Assembly (NCBI GenBank): GCA_021647405.1
Contig: JAKIUU010000033.1
Span: forward strand, 1-25,576
Origin: Flavobacteriaceae bacterium
Lineage (GTDB): Bacteria; Bacteroidota; Bacteroidia; Flavobacteriales; Flavobacteriaceae
Direction: 5' to 3'
Length of the DNA: 25,576 nt
Shown here: piece by piece, positions 8,862-16,416 of the stretch
Layout: every line of letters begins with the position of its first letter
Position numbering within the stretch: the stretch's first letter is position 1
Made by a program: the position numbers and the translations under genes
The notes under the pieces: model-generated
What the model saw: only the letters and a program-made list of their open reading frames with translations
What the model was told of the DNA's origin: nothing
The model's database searches: none

Positions 8862-10676
8862 ATGGTTTCATTAAGTACTTTCGATTTTTCAATTATTATA
8901 GCTTTCTTTTCAATTACTTTATTTATTGGGATATACGTCTCAAAAAAATCTGGTAAAAATGCAACCGAGTATTTTTTATCTGGTCGCACAATGCCTTGGT
9001 GGTTGTTAGGCGTTTCTATGGTGGCTACAACTTTTTCTACCGATACGCCCAATTTAGTAACCGATATTGTAAGAACCAGTGGCGTTTCTGGAAACTGGTC
9101 GTGGTGGGCTTTTTTAATAACGGGACTTTTAACTGTTTTTGTCTATGCCAAATTGTGGCGAAAATCTAATGTAAAAACCGATTTAGAATTTTATGAATTA
9201 CGCTATGGCGGCAAACCGGCTAAATTTTTAAGAAAATTTAGAGCCGTTTATTTAGGCGTCATATTTAATGTGATAACCATGTCTGCTGTAACCTTAGCGG
9301 CCATAAAAATTGGCGGTATTATGCTAGGACTAGATCCTTGGGTTACCGTTGTTAGTGCCGGATTAATAACCGCTATTTTTAGTGCTGTTGGCGGATTTAA
9401 AGGGGTTGTTTACACCGATTTTATCTTGTTTTTTGTAGCGATGGGGGGCGCCATTTGGGCCGCTGTTTATTTGGTTAATATACCAGAAGTAGGCGGTATC
9501 CAAGCTTTATTGGCTCATGAAAATGTAGTGGGTAAACTATCTATTCTACCCGATTTTAACAATACAGAAGCGATGGTAACTTTACTCATTATTCCACTAG
9601 CTGTTCAGTGGTGGAGTTCTTGGTATCCAGGGGCTGAACCTGGTGGTGGGGGGTATATTGCCCAACGTATGTTGGCTGCAAAAAATGCCAACCACGCTAT
9701 TGGATCAACATTTTTCTTTAATATTATGCATTATGCTTTAAGACCTTGGCCGTGGATTATTGTGGCTTTGGCTTCGTTAGTGGTTTTTCCTGATGTGGCC
9801 AGTATTCATACCGCTTTTCCAAATATTGCCGAAAGTAAATTAGGGAATGATTTAGCCTATTCGGCTATGTTGACAAAATTGCCTAGCGGCTTATTAGGTT
9901 TGGTTTTAACTTCATTGGTAGCGGCTTATATGTCAACCATATCTACCCAACTCAATTGGGGATCTTCCTATATTGTGTTTGATTTTTACAAACAACAAAT
10001 AAATCCAAAGGCATCTGAAAAACGATTGGTTGCCGTTGGGCGTATTTCAACTGTTGTACTGATGGTTTTAAGTGCCGCTTTGGCTTTACTGATGCAAAAT
10101 GCCTTACAACTGTTTAATTTGTTATTGGTTTTTGGCGCTGGTACCGGGCTCATTTTTATTTTGCGTTGGTTTTGGTGGCGCATTAATGCGTGGAGCGAAA
10201 TATCGGCTATGTTTGCTTCTGGTATCGTTTCATTGGTATTGACAATTCCAACAGTAAATGACTATTTATTCGATAAAGCAGATGGGCTATTACCAGCTTA
10301 TACAAAATTTTTAATTGTAGTTGGTGTAACCAGTACTGTTTGGCTAATTACAACATTTATTACAAAACCAGAAAGCGATGATGTATTACGAAAATTTTAT
10401 CGAAAAATTCAACCGGGTGGCCCTGGTTGGCAAAAAGTTATTACCAAAGCTAAAGCAGATAAGATTGAAATTGTAACCGATAAAGAGGGATGGAGTGTGC
10501 CGTCTGGAATTATTGCTATGTTATTGGGTTGTGTCTTAATTTACAGTACTATGTTTACTACAGGCTATTTAATTTATGGCGATTATTCTTATGCCTTAAT
10601 ATTAGGTACTCTAGCAATTGTTTCTGGTTATTTCTTAATCAAAATTTGGAAAAAAATTAGTATCAATATTTTATAG
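8862..10676 (+). CDS. Sodium:solute symporter family (SSS/SSF) transporter
   Basis: Inner-membrane Na+-coupled symporter of the SSS family (SGLT/PutP fold), 604 residues with about 14-15 hydrophobic segments. Visible family marks are EYFLSGR (36-42), the DLEFYELRYG region after TM3 (107-116), and a small-residue-rich TM segment AAYMSTISTQLNWGSSY. The latter corresponds to the Na+-site helix region of SGLT-like transporters. An upstream ATG at 8853 is followed at once by a stop, so 8862 is the start. The acetyltransferase-like gene follows after 2 nt, so the two form an operon. SSS members of this subtype near SusCD loci often carry sugars or sialic acid-like compounds; the substrate here is inferred only as a small, probably sugar-like, solute. 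Confidence 0.93.
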   Translation: MVSLSTFDFSIIIAFFSITLFIGIYVSKKSGKNATEYFLSGRTMPWWLLGVSMVATTFSTDTPNLVTDIVRTSGVSGNWSWWAFLITGLLTVFVYAKLWRKSNVKTDLEFYELRYGGKPAKFLRKFRAVYLGVIFNVITMSAVTLAAIKIGGIMLGLDPWVTVVSAGLITAIFSAVGGFKGVVYTDFILFFVAMGGAIWAAVYLVNIPEVGGIQALLAHENVVGKLSILPDFNNTEAMVTLLIIPLAVQWWSSWYPGAEPGGGGYIAQRMLAAKNANHAIGSTFFFNIMHYALRPWPWIIVALASLVVFPDVASIHTAFPNIAESKLGNDLAYSAMLTKLPSGLLGLVLTSLVAAYMSTISTQLNWGSSYIVFDFYKQQINPKASEKRLVAVGRISTVVLMVLSAALALLMQNALQLFNLLLVFGAGTGLIFILRWFWWRINAWSEISAMFASGIVSLVLTIPTVNDYLFDKADGLLPAYTKFLIVVGVTSTVWLITTFITKPESDDVLRKFYRKIQPGGPGWQKVITKAKADKIEIVTDKEGWSVPSGIIAMLLGCVLIYSTMFTTGYLIYGDYSYALILGTLAIVSGYFLIKIWKKISINIL

Positions 10677-10678
10677 TT

Positions 10679-11767
10679 ATGAAAACAAGAATTCAATCTG
10701 TCGATTTATTTAGAGGGCTTACCATTGCTGCAATGATTTTAGTAAATACACCTGGTACTTGGGGAGCCATTTATGCACCTTTAGAACATTCTGCTTGGCA
10801 TGGATTAACGCCAACCGATTTGATATTTCCTTTTTTTCTGTTTATTGTGGGATTATCCATTTCATTGGCTTATAAAAATAAGGTAAACAATGCAGCAGCC
10901 TATAAAAAAATAATTATTAGAAGTTTGAAAATAATAGGTTTAGGTTTGTTTTTAAATTTATTTTTACCCTATTTTCCATTTATAGAAAATTTAGAAACGG
11001 TTAGAATTCCCGGTGTACTACAACGTATTGGTGTGGTGTTTTTAATTGCGGCGGTAATCAATCTTAACTTTAGTTGGAAATCTATTTTGATAATTAGTTT
11101 GAGTATTTTAATAATTTATTGGCTTTGGATGGGGTTTGTTCCTTTAAACGGGATGAAACCATCATTTGAAAGAGTCCCAAATAATTGGGCAAGTTATTTA
11201 GATTTAAAAATATTTGGCAAACACACTTGGAGACTTGATTATGATCCTGAAGGATTGCTAAGTACATTTCCATCGGTGGTTTCTAGTTTGGCTGGTATTT
11301 TAGTTGGTAAAATATTGATGGCTCAAGGCGATAATAAAGTAATAAAGTTTATTTGGTCTGGCATAGCTATGTTGGTAATTGGATTGATTTGGAATAATTG
11401 GTTTCCTATAAATAAGGCCTTATGGAGCAGTAGTTTTGTTTTGGTAACAAGTGGTTTGGCAACTCTTTTATTGGCGCTGATATATTTTATATCTGATATA
11501 AAAAAGATTAAAATAGGCGGTATCTTTAAGCACTTAGGAACCAATGCCATTTCAATTTATTTCCTTTCTTATTTTTTAGAAAAAACTTTCGGATTAGTGA
11601 AAGTAAATGAAAATCAGTCTGTACACCAGTGGCTTTATCACACCTTTTTTACAAGTTTCATTACCAATCAAAAATTAGCATCATTAAGTTATGCCTTGGT
11701 TGCAGTTGCTTTGTATTTATGGTTGGGCTATTCCCTTTTTAAGAGAAAAATTTTCATAAAAGTTTAA
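10679..11767 (+). CDS. NagX/HGSNAT-like membrane acyltransferase (DUF5009/COG4299)
   Basis: Polytopic membrane protein of 362 residues related to human heparan-alpha-glucosaminide N-acetyltransferase and bacterial NagX/DUF5009 proteins. The opening SVDLFRGLTIAAMILVN is the family hallmark. The loop HSAWHGLTPTDLIFPFF (from residue 37) carries the conserved H-x-x-W-x-G-L-T motif, whose His37 matches the proposed acetyl-carrying histidine of HGSNAT. A PGVLQRIG motif (about 112-119) is also present. About 10-11 hydrophobic segments fill the rest. Family knowledge suggests transfer of an acetyl group across the membrane to an amino sugar; bacterial activity is little tested. Its start is 2 nt after the symporter stop, so import and modification of the same sugar is a reasonable inference. 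Confidence 0.88.
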   Translation: MKTRIQSVDLFRGLTIAAMILVNTPGTWGAIYAPLEHSAWHGLTPTDLIFPFFLFIVGLSISLAYKNKVNNAAAYKKIIIRSLKIIGLGLFLNLFLPYFPFIENLETVRIPGVLQRIGVVFLIAAVINLNFSWKSILIISLSILIIYWLWMGFVPLNGMKPSFERVPNNWASYLDLKIFGKHTWRLDYDPEGLLSTFPSVVSSLAGILVGKILMAQGDNKVIKFIWSGIAMLVIGLIWNNWFPINKALWSSSFVLVTSGLATLLLALIYFISDIKKIKIGGIFKHLGTNAISIYFLSYFLEKTFGLVKVNENQSVHQWLYHTFFTSFITNQKLASLSYALVAVALYLWLGYSLFKRKIFIKV

Positions 11768-11992
11768 AACCTCCCTTGCATTTTGCTTTGGTGGGCGAAA
11801 ATATTTAGGGCTTAACTTGCAGCCTGCAGATATCTCTATGACTCTTGTCTCTAGGACAGCTCGTTTTACAAATGCTTTATTACCCGTATACCTGTGTCGA
11901 TGTGGTTTATTGAGATAAATTCAGCAATGCTTAAACGCTGTTTTATTAAATTAAAAAAGTTATATTTATAACCTAAAATTAAAAATTTAATT

Positions 11993-12421
11993 ATGAAAAC
12001 TCAAAATTACAAAAACCACCCCAAATATATATTTGCTTACCACGTATTAGGATTGTTAGGGTTATTAGCTTTAATCGTTGGTTCAATAATGAATTTACTT
12101 CATTCGGCATCCGAAAATGTGTACGCTGCTTCATTAATTGTATTGATGAGCTTTTTGTTACTCTTAGTTTTTTTCTTTTCGCGTGGCTTTGCTTTAAAGG
12201 CCCAAGACCGTGCTATAGTTGTTGAAGAAAAATTGCGGTATTATCTCTTGACAAATAAGCAATTACCATCCAATTTATCGGTAAGGCAAATTGTGGGTTT
12301 GCGCTTTGCAGCCGATGAAGAATTTCCGACTCTGGCAGACAAGGCCGTTAAAGAAAATTTAAGCGAAAATGCCATCAAAAAAGCGATTAAAAATTGGAAA
12401 GGCGATTACTACCGCGTTTAA
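11993..12421 (+). CDS. DUF6526 family membrane protein
   Basis: A 142-residue protein that matches my recollection of DUF6526, a family common in Bacteroidota. It opens MKTQNYKNHPKY, has two membrane segments (about 13-32 and 42-62), then a cytosolic tail with RYYLLTNKQLP, IVGLRFAADEEFPTLADKA and the C-terminal IKNWKGDYYRV. Function is unknown. The 225 nt before it contain no recognisable gene; TATATTTA at 11961-11968 is a possible -7 box. It precedes the NhaC gene by 61 nt in the same direction, so they may share a transcript. Confidence 0.85.
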   Translation: MKTQNYKNHPKYIFAYHVLGLLGLLALIVGSIMNLLHSASENVYAASLIVLMSFLLLLVFFFSRGFALKAQDRAIVVEEKLRYYLLTNKQLPSNLSVRQIVGLRFAADEEFPTLADKAVKENLSENAIKKAIKNWKGDYYRV

Positions 12422-12482
12422 AAAATAGAATCTTGCGAAAGTGGGACTTTTTTAATTCATTCTTATCATTCCTAAAATCATT

Positions 12483-13928
12483 ATGTCTGCAAATATCAAA
12501 AAAATCACCCTTTTTCAAGCTTTAATACCTTTGGTAATTTTAGTCGCTATATTGGCTTTTAATGTCCATTTATACGGTGATGATGCCACAGGTGGTCCCA
12601 ACCAGTTTGCCCTCATTTTAGGCGGTGTTTTTGCGGCCATTGTCGGCTTTAGAAACAATGTTTCGTACGATAAAATGATGAATAAAGTAGCCAAGAATAT
12701 TAAATCTACCAGTTCGGCTATTTTAATTTTATTGATGGTGGGTGCTTTGGCAGGTACTTGGCTTATTAGTGGTATTATTCCAACGATGATTTATTACGGT
12801 TTGCAGATATTAAATCCTACTTTCTTTTTGGTGGCAGCTGTTATTATTGCTTCAATAATATCGTTGGCAACAGGCAGTTCTTGGACAACCACGGCCACCA
12901 TTGGCATTGCTTTAATGGGTATTGGTAAAGCCTTAGGATTGCCTATGGGTATGATTGCAGGCGCCGTACTTTCAGGCGCCTATTTTGGCGATAAGATGTC
13001 GCCACTTTCCGACACCACCAATTTGGCACCCGCTATGGCGGGAACCGATGTTTTTACACACGTACGTTATATGATGTACACTACTGTTCCCACAATGATT
13101 ATTACTTTAGTCATATTTTTAATATTGGGTTTTCAACACGAAGGCACAGAACTACAAGACGCTTCTGGTTTACTGGTAAGTATCAAACAAACTTTTAATG
13201 TGACCCCTATTCTTTTTGTAGTGCCTGTTTTAGTGATTGTAATGATTATAAAAAAAGCCAAACCACTAACAGCTCTTTTTATTGGGACAATATTGGCAGG
13301 TATTTTTGCCATTATTTTTCAACCTGATATCGTCAAGCAAGTGGCTGGTGCCGATACGCTTACTTTTAACAGCGCTTATAAAGGCGTTATGAATGCCATT
13401 ACCAATAGTGTTTATATTCCTTCGGGGAATAAAATTTTAGACGAGAACGAACTCTTTTCATCTGGAGGTATGGCCGGAATGATCTCAACTATTTGGCTTA
13501 TTTTATGTGCGATGTTTTTTGGTGGTGTGATGCAAGCTGTAGGAGCGCTTCAAAAAATCACAAGCAGTTTATTAAATCTTACTAAAAGTACCTTTGGTTT
13601 ATTTGCCAGCACAACAGCCACTTGTATCTTTTTTAACGGCACAGCATCCGACCAATATTTGGCAATTGTGGTACCCGGAAAAATGTATCAAAAAGCTTTT
13701 AAAGATAAAGGTTTGGCACCTGAGAATTTGAGTCGTACCCTAGAAGATGCAGGTACTGTAACTTCAATTCTCTTCCCTTGGAATACAGGCGGTGCCTATC
13801 AATCAAAAACATTGGGTGTTGGAACAGTAGAATATGTGTGGTATGCCTTTTTTAATTTGATAAGCCCCATTATGACATTAATTTTTGCTTATTTTAATAT
13901 TAAAATAAGACAGTTGAAAACAAAGTAA
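12483..13928 (+). CDS. nhaC: NhaC-type Na+/H+ antiporter
   Basis: Inner-membrane antiporter of 481 residues that exchanges Na+ for H+ in pH and sodium homeostasis, which suits a marine organism. The family signatures are GSSWTTTATIG (131-141) and GAYFGDKMSPLSDTTN (165-180), followed by about seven further hydrophobic segments. The C-terminal half has FNGTASDQYLAIVVPG and the NTGGAYQSKTLGV loop. Length is normal for NhaC. Some members of this family exchange other solutes (malate/lactate or basic amino acids), so the precise ions are inferred. It follows the DUF6526 gene and ends before an accessory islet. Confidence 0.92.
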   Translation: MSANIKKITLFQALIPLVILVAILAFNVHLYGDDATGGPNQFALILGGVFAAIVGFRNNVSYDKMMNKVAKNIKSTSSAILILLMVGALAGTWLISGIIPTMIYYGLQILNPTFFLVAAVIIASIISLATGSSWTTTATIGIALMGIGKALGLPMGMIAGAVLSGAYFGDKMSPLSDTTNLAPAMAGTDVFTHVRYMMYTTVPTMIITLVIFLILGFQHEGTELQDASGLLVSIKQTFNVTPILFVVPVLVIVMIIKKAKPLTALFIGTILAGIFAIIFQPDIVKQVAGADTLTFNSAYKGVMNAITNSVYIPSGNKILDENELFSSGGMAGMISTIWLILCAMFFGGVMQAVGALQKITSSLLNLTKSTFGLFASTTATCIFFNGTASDQYLAIVVPGKMYQKAFKDKGLAPENLSRTLEDAGTVTSILFPWNTGGAYQSKTLGVGTVEYVWYAFFNLISPIMTLIFAYFNIKIRQLKTK

Positions 13929-13964
13929 AACTTTTGTTGCTAAATATATAAACTGATAAATAAC

Positions 13965-13972
13965 TATATTTG
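13965..13972 (+). promoter_or_regulatory. -7 element (TATATTTG) before the DUF3024 gene
   Basis: Exact match to the Bacteroidota -7 consensus TAnnTTTG, 44 bases before the ATG at 14017. No well-spaced TTG (-33) is visible, so this is a candidate only. Confidence 0.4.
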
Positions 13973-14016
13973 TTGAGATATGGTAGTTGTACACAAGCCG
14001 AATAAAAATCTAATAA

Positions 14017-14361
14017 ATGACAGGAAATACATTTGACATAAACGAATCCACAATAAAAAAATACGTGGAATCATTGCGTCCAGATAATCCAGAAATTCGC
14101 GCGAAACTCGATTTCGGATATTCTTATGAAGGGAAAGTTGCAATACTTTATGAAATTAGACCGGTTTGGGACAATCCGAAAGAAATACAAAACATTGAAT
14201 TCGCAAAAATTAGATTCTATAAATCAAGACAAGTGTGGCATTTATATTGGATGCGTGCGAGCGGTAAATGGGAACTTTATAAACCATTCCCAGAATCAAC
14301 ACATATCGAAAAGATTATCGGAATTATTAAAGAAGATGAACACGGTTGCTTTTATGGGTAA
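14017..14361 (+). CDS. DUF3024 family protein
   Basis: A 114-residue soluble protein matching DUF3024. The core is EIRPVWDNP (47-54), EFAKIRFYKSRQVWHLYWMRA (in two halves around Lys65 and Trp74/Trp78) and KWELY (84-88), a Trp-rich pattern typical of the family. Function is unknown. It has no signal peptide and no partner gene. DUF3024 genes are often found scattered among accessory genes of Bacteroidota. Its own -7-like box lies 44 nt upstream. An overlapping frame (14126-14380) is a shadow. Confidence 0.82.
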   Translation: MTGNTFDINESTIKKYVESLRPDNPEIRAKLDFGYSYEGKVAILYEIRPVWDNPKEIQNIEFAKIRFYKSRQVWHLYWMRASGKWELYKPFPESTHIEKIIGIIKEDEHGCFYG

Positions 14362-14656
14362 TTCTCAAAAACAAATCTAAAGGAGTTTGATGTAAGAAAA
14401 CAAGTTGTGTTTAGGAAATCAACAGGCTACGTCATTGCAATGACTGAAACCCTTCGGCTATCGCTCAGTATAAACGCCACAAAATGAAGAAACAATCTCA
14501 TTTTTATAAAAAATGAATGCTTAAAATTAGGGCACTGCAGTTACAATTCAGCATGGCTCTGTAATATTTTTAAAAAATTAGTATCTTTATCATATCTGCT
14601 TTAGTCTGGGAATTATCCACGCTTAAACAATAACCAAAACTATTGTACACCATTAA

Positions 14657-15181
14657 ATGAGAACGCCAATTTACACATCTAGAAAACTTGAAAAACAGGT
14701 TAAAAAATTAATCAAAAAGAAGCAGAAAATAGATTGCGGAATATTGGGAAAGTGGAACGCAACCTTATTTTATGTTAGCCGAAAAAAATGCTGGTTAATT
14801 TCGAATGCCAAAACCCAATACAACGTCATACTGACCGATATAAAAGCGGAAGATTTAAAATCAATTGATGTAATTTTTAAGAATGCATTCTATGGACAAC
14901 TCACTTACGATGGCATTATAACAAATTTTTAAAAACTCAGTGAAATTGTCGGTAAACTCGAATTTTTTCCAACCGATAACGACAGAAGAATGGCTGGATT
15001 TTAAAACCACCGTTTATACGAATTAGATTGGTGGAAACATGAATTTGGAACTCTAAAAAGCATGCCAATAAAGGATTTGACAAACCGAATAAACATGTGT
15101 CCAATTCATATCGGAAAAGGGAGAAAAATATCTGATTATACAAGTCCTATTAAGGAAATGTTTAAAATAATGTCAGATTAA
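14657..15181 (+). pseudogene. DUF6933-like gene with two in-frame TAA codons
   Basis: The first 91 codons, opening MRTPIYTSRKLEKQVKK, include DCGILGKWNATLFYVSRKKCW and AKTQYNVIL, the N-terminal half of what I recognise as DUF6933. They stop at TAA 14930-14932. Reading on in the same frame, with no shift, gives EIVGKLEFFPTDNDRRMAGF, a second TAA at 15002-15004 (codon 116), then NHRLYELDWWKHEFGTLKSM, PIKDLTNRINMCPIHIGKGR and KISDYTSPIKEMFKIMSD, and a third stop at 15179-15181. The rebuilt product is about 174 residues, close to the full family length. The downstream parts keep strong family motifs, so the nonsense changes look recent. The family name rests on memory; the interrupted frame is seen directly. 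Stop-codon readthrough is a less likely alternative. A minus-strand frame here (14937-15143) is a shadow. Confidence 0.72.
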
Positions 15182-15375
15182 AACCGGTTATACTTCATTA
15201 GGATACGATAAAGAAGCCTCCATTATAAAATAAAGCAGACCTTGTTTGTGCTATTTAGAACATTTATTAAACCTTTGTTCTCTTTTGAAGTCTAAAGGGC
15301 AATAAAATAGTTACCCCTCACTTTAAGAATGTCTGATTGAGATTTTTACTTGCGGTTTTAAATCAATAATAACTA

Positions 15376-16416
15376 ATGAATAAAATAATCAAATTTCTTA
15401 AAAAAAACATATTGGCAATTGTTTTACCACTGTTGATGTCTTGTAGCAGTAACACATCTCAAGTTATTGAACCCCCATTAATAACCCCTATTGAATTTTC
15501 AGCTTCTCCCATAGATTTACAAGGTATTGATGCTAAATTTGCAAAAGATATTGCATACAATACAAATGAACGGACAAAATTTGATATTTTCTTACCCAAC
15601 ACTTCACAACCAACAGCCATTGTGCTCTTTATTCATGGCGGTGGCTTTGTGAGTGGCTATAAAGAAATTGCCTATGGTGCTGTTCGGGCAGATGATATTA
15701 GAACATATCTGAGAAATAATATCGCTTTTGCCACCATTTCTTACACTTTTTTAGAGCAAACAGGCGAAACAGAAGGTGTTTTAAAACCGATGAACGATGT
15801 TAAAAGAGCCTTGCAATATATAAGAAGCCGCGCAGCCGATTTTAATCTGAATAAAAAAGTTGTATTAACAGGAAAATCGGCTGGTGCGGGTACATCGTTA
15901 TGGATAGCTTTTCACGACGATATGAGAGATGTGAACAACCCCGATTCGGTTTTAAGAGAATCTACACGGGTTTCAGGAGTGGCTGTACACGAATCGCAAG
16001 CCTCTTATAATGTTGACCGCTGGATTAACGATGTTTTTACAGACTACAATTTAACCCTTAACGATGTGGCTTCTAATTCTGTTTTGGCCAATAAAATAAC
16101 ACGTTTGTACGGTATTCAAAGTATGGACGAATACAACTTGCCTCAAGTTCAATCTTATAGAAAAAAAGTAGATATGTTGGCTATGTTTACACAAGATGAT
16201 CCAGAAATTTGGGTAAGTAATATTAAACAGCCTGTAGTTTATCCAACACGCTCCGAGGTAATGGTACATCATGCCTTTCATGCCAGAGAACTTAAAAAAC
16301 GTGCCGATGTTCTCGGTGTTAATAATGTTGTTTATTACGGCAGTAACCCCTTGTTGTATGCTAATCCCAGTAACGAAGATTTTACCACTTTTGTTGTGAG
16401 AAAATTAAATGAGTAA
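15376..16416 (+). CDS. Exported alpha/beta-hydrolase (esterase-like) lipoprotein
   Basis: A 346-residue alpha/beta-hydrolase with a lipoprotein signal peptide (lipobox LMSC, Cys23). The oxyanion-hole motif FIHGGGFVSG (HGGG at 87-90) and the nucleophile elbow TGKSAGAG (Ser168 in G-x-S-x-G) place it in the carboxylesterase/BD-FAE-like group. Asp274 or Asp275 and one of His298/299/302 are possible acid and base residues. It probably cleaves ester bonds of an unidentified substrate in the periplasm or on the cell surface. The next hydrolase gene starts inside its last codons (ATG at 16409), so the two are translationally coupled. The 194 nt upstream show no clear promoter. Confidence 0.85.
   Translation: MNKIIKFLKKNILAIVLPLLMSCSSNTSQVIEPPLITPIEFSASPIDLQGIDAKFAKDIAYNTNERTKFDIFLPNTSQPTAIVLFIHGGGFVSGYKEIAYGAVRADDIRTYLRNNIAFATISYTFLEQTGETEGVLKPMNDVKRALQYIRSRAADFNLNKKVVLTGKSAGAGTSLWIAFHDDMRDVNNPDSVLRESTRVSGVAVHESQASYNVDRWINDVFTDYNLTLNDVASNSVLANKITRLYGIQSMDEYNLPQVQSYRKKVDMLAMFTQDDPEIWVSNIKQPVVYPTRSEVMVHHAFHARELKKRADVLGVNNVVYYGSNPLLYANPSNEDFTTFVVRKLNE

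Noticed and set aside
11768..11992. Possible gene or RNA in the 225-nt gap before the DUF6526 gene
   Set aside because: Only a short open stretch of about 28 codons and no conserved motif or strong hairpin; nothing supportable.
14126..14380. 84-codon plus-strand frame overlapping the DUF3024 gene
   Set aside because: Alternate frame of a recognisable DUF3024 protein.
14431..14444. Perfect 14-bp palindrome GTCATTGCAATGAC as a possible operator or attachment site
   Set aside because: A palindrome of this length is expected about once or twice by chance in 25 kb, and nothing near it suggests a regulator or recombinase.
13929..15375. Integron-like or phage insertion as the origin of the small-gene islet
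   Set aside because: No integrase, attC-like pair, tRNA or flanking direct repeat was found.
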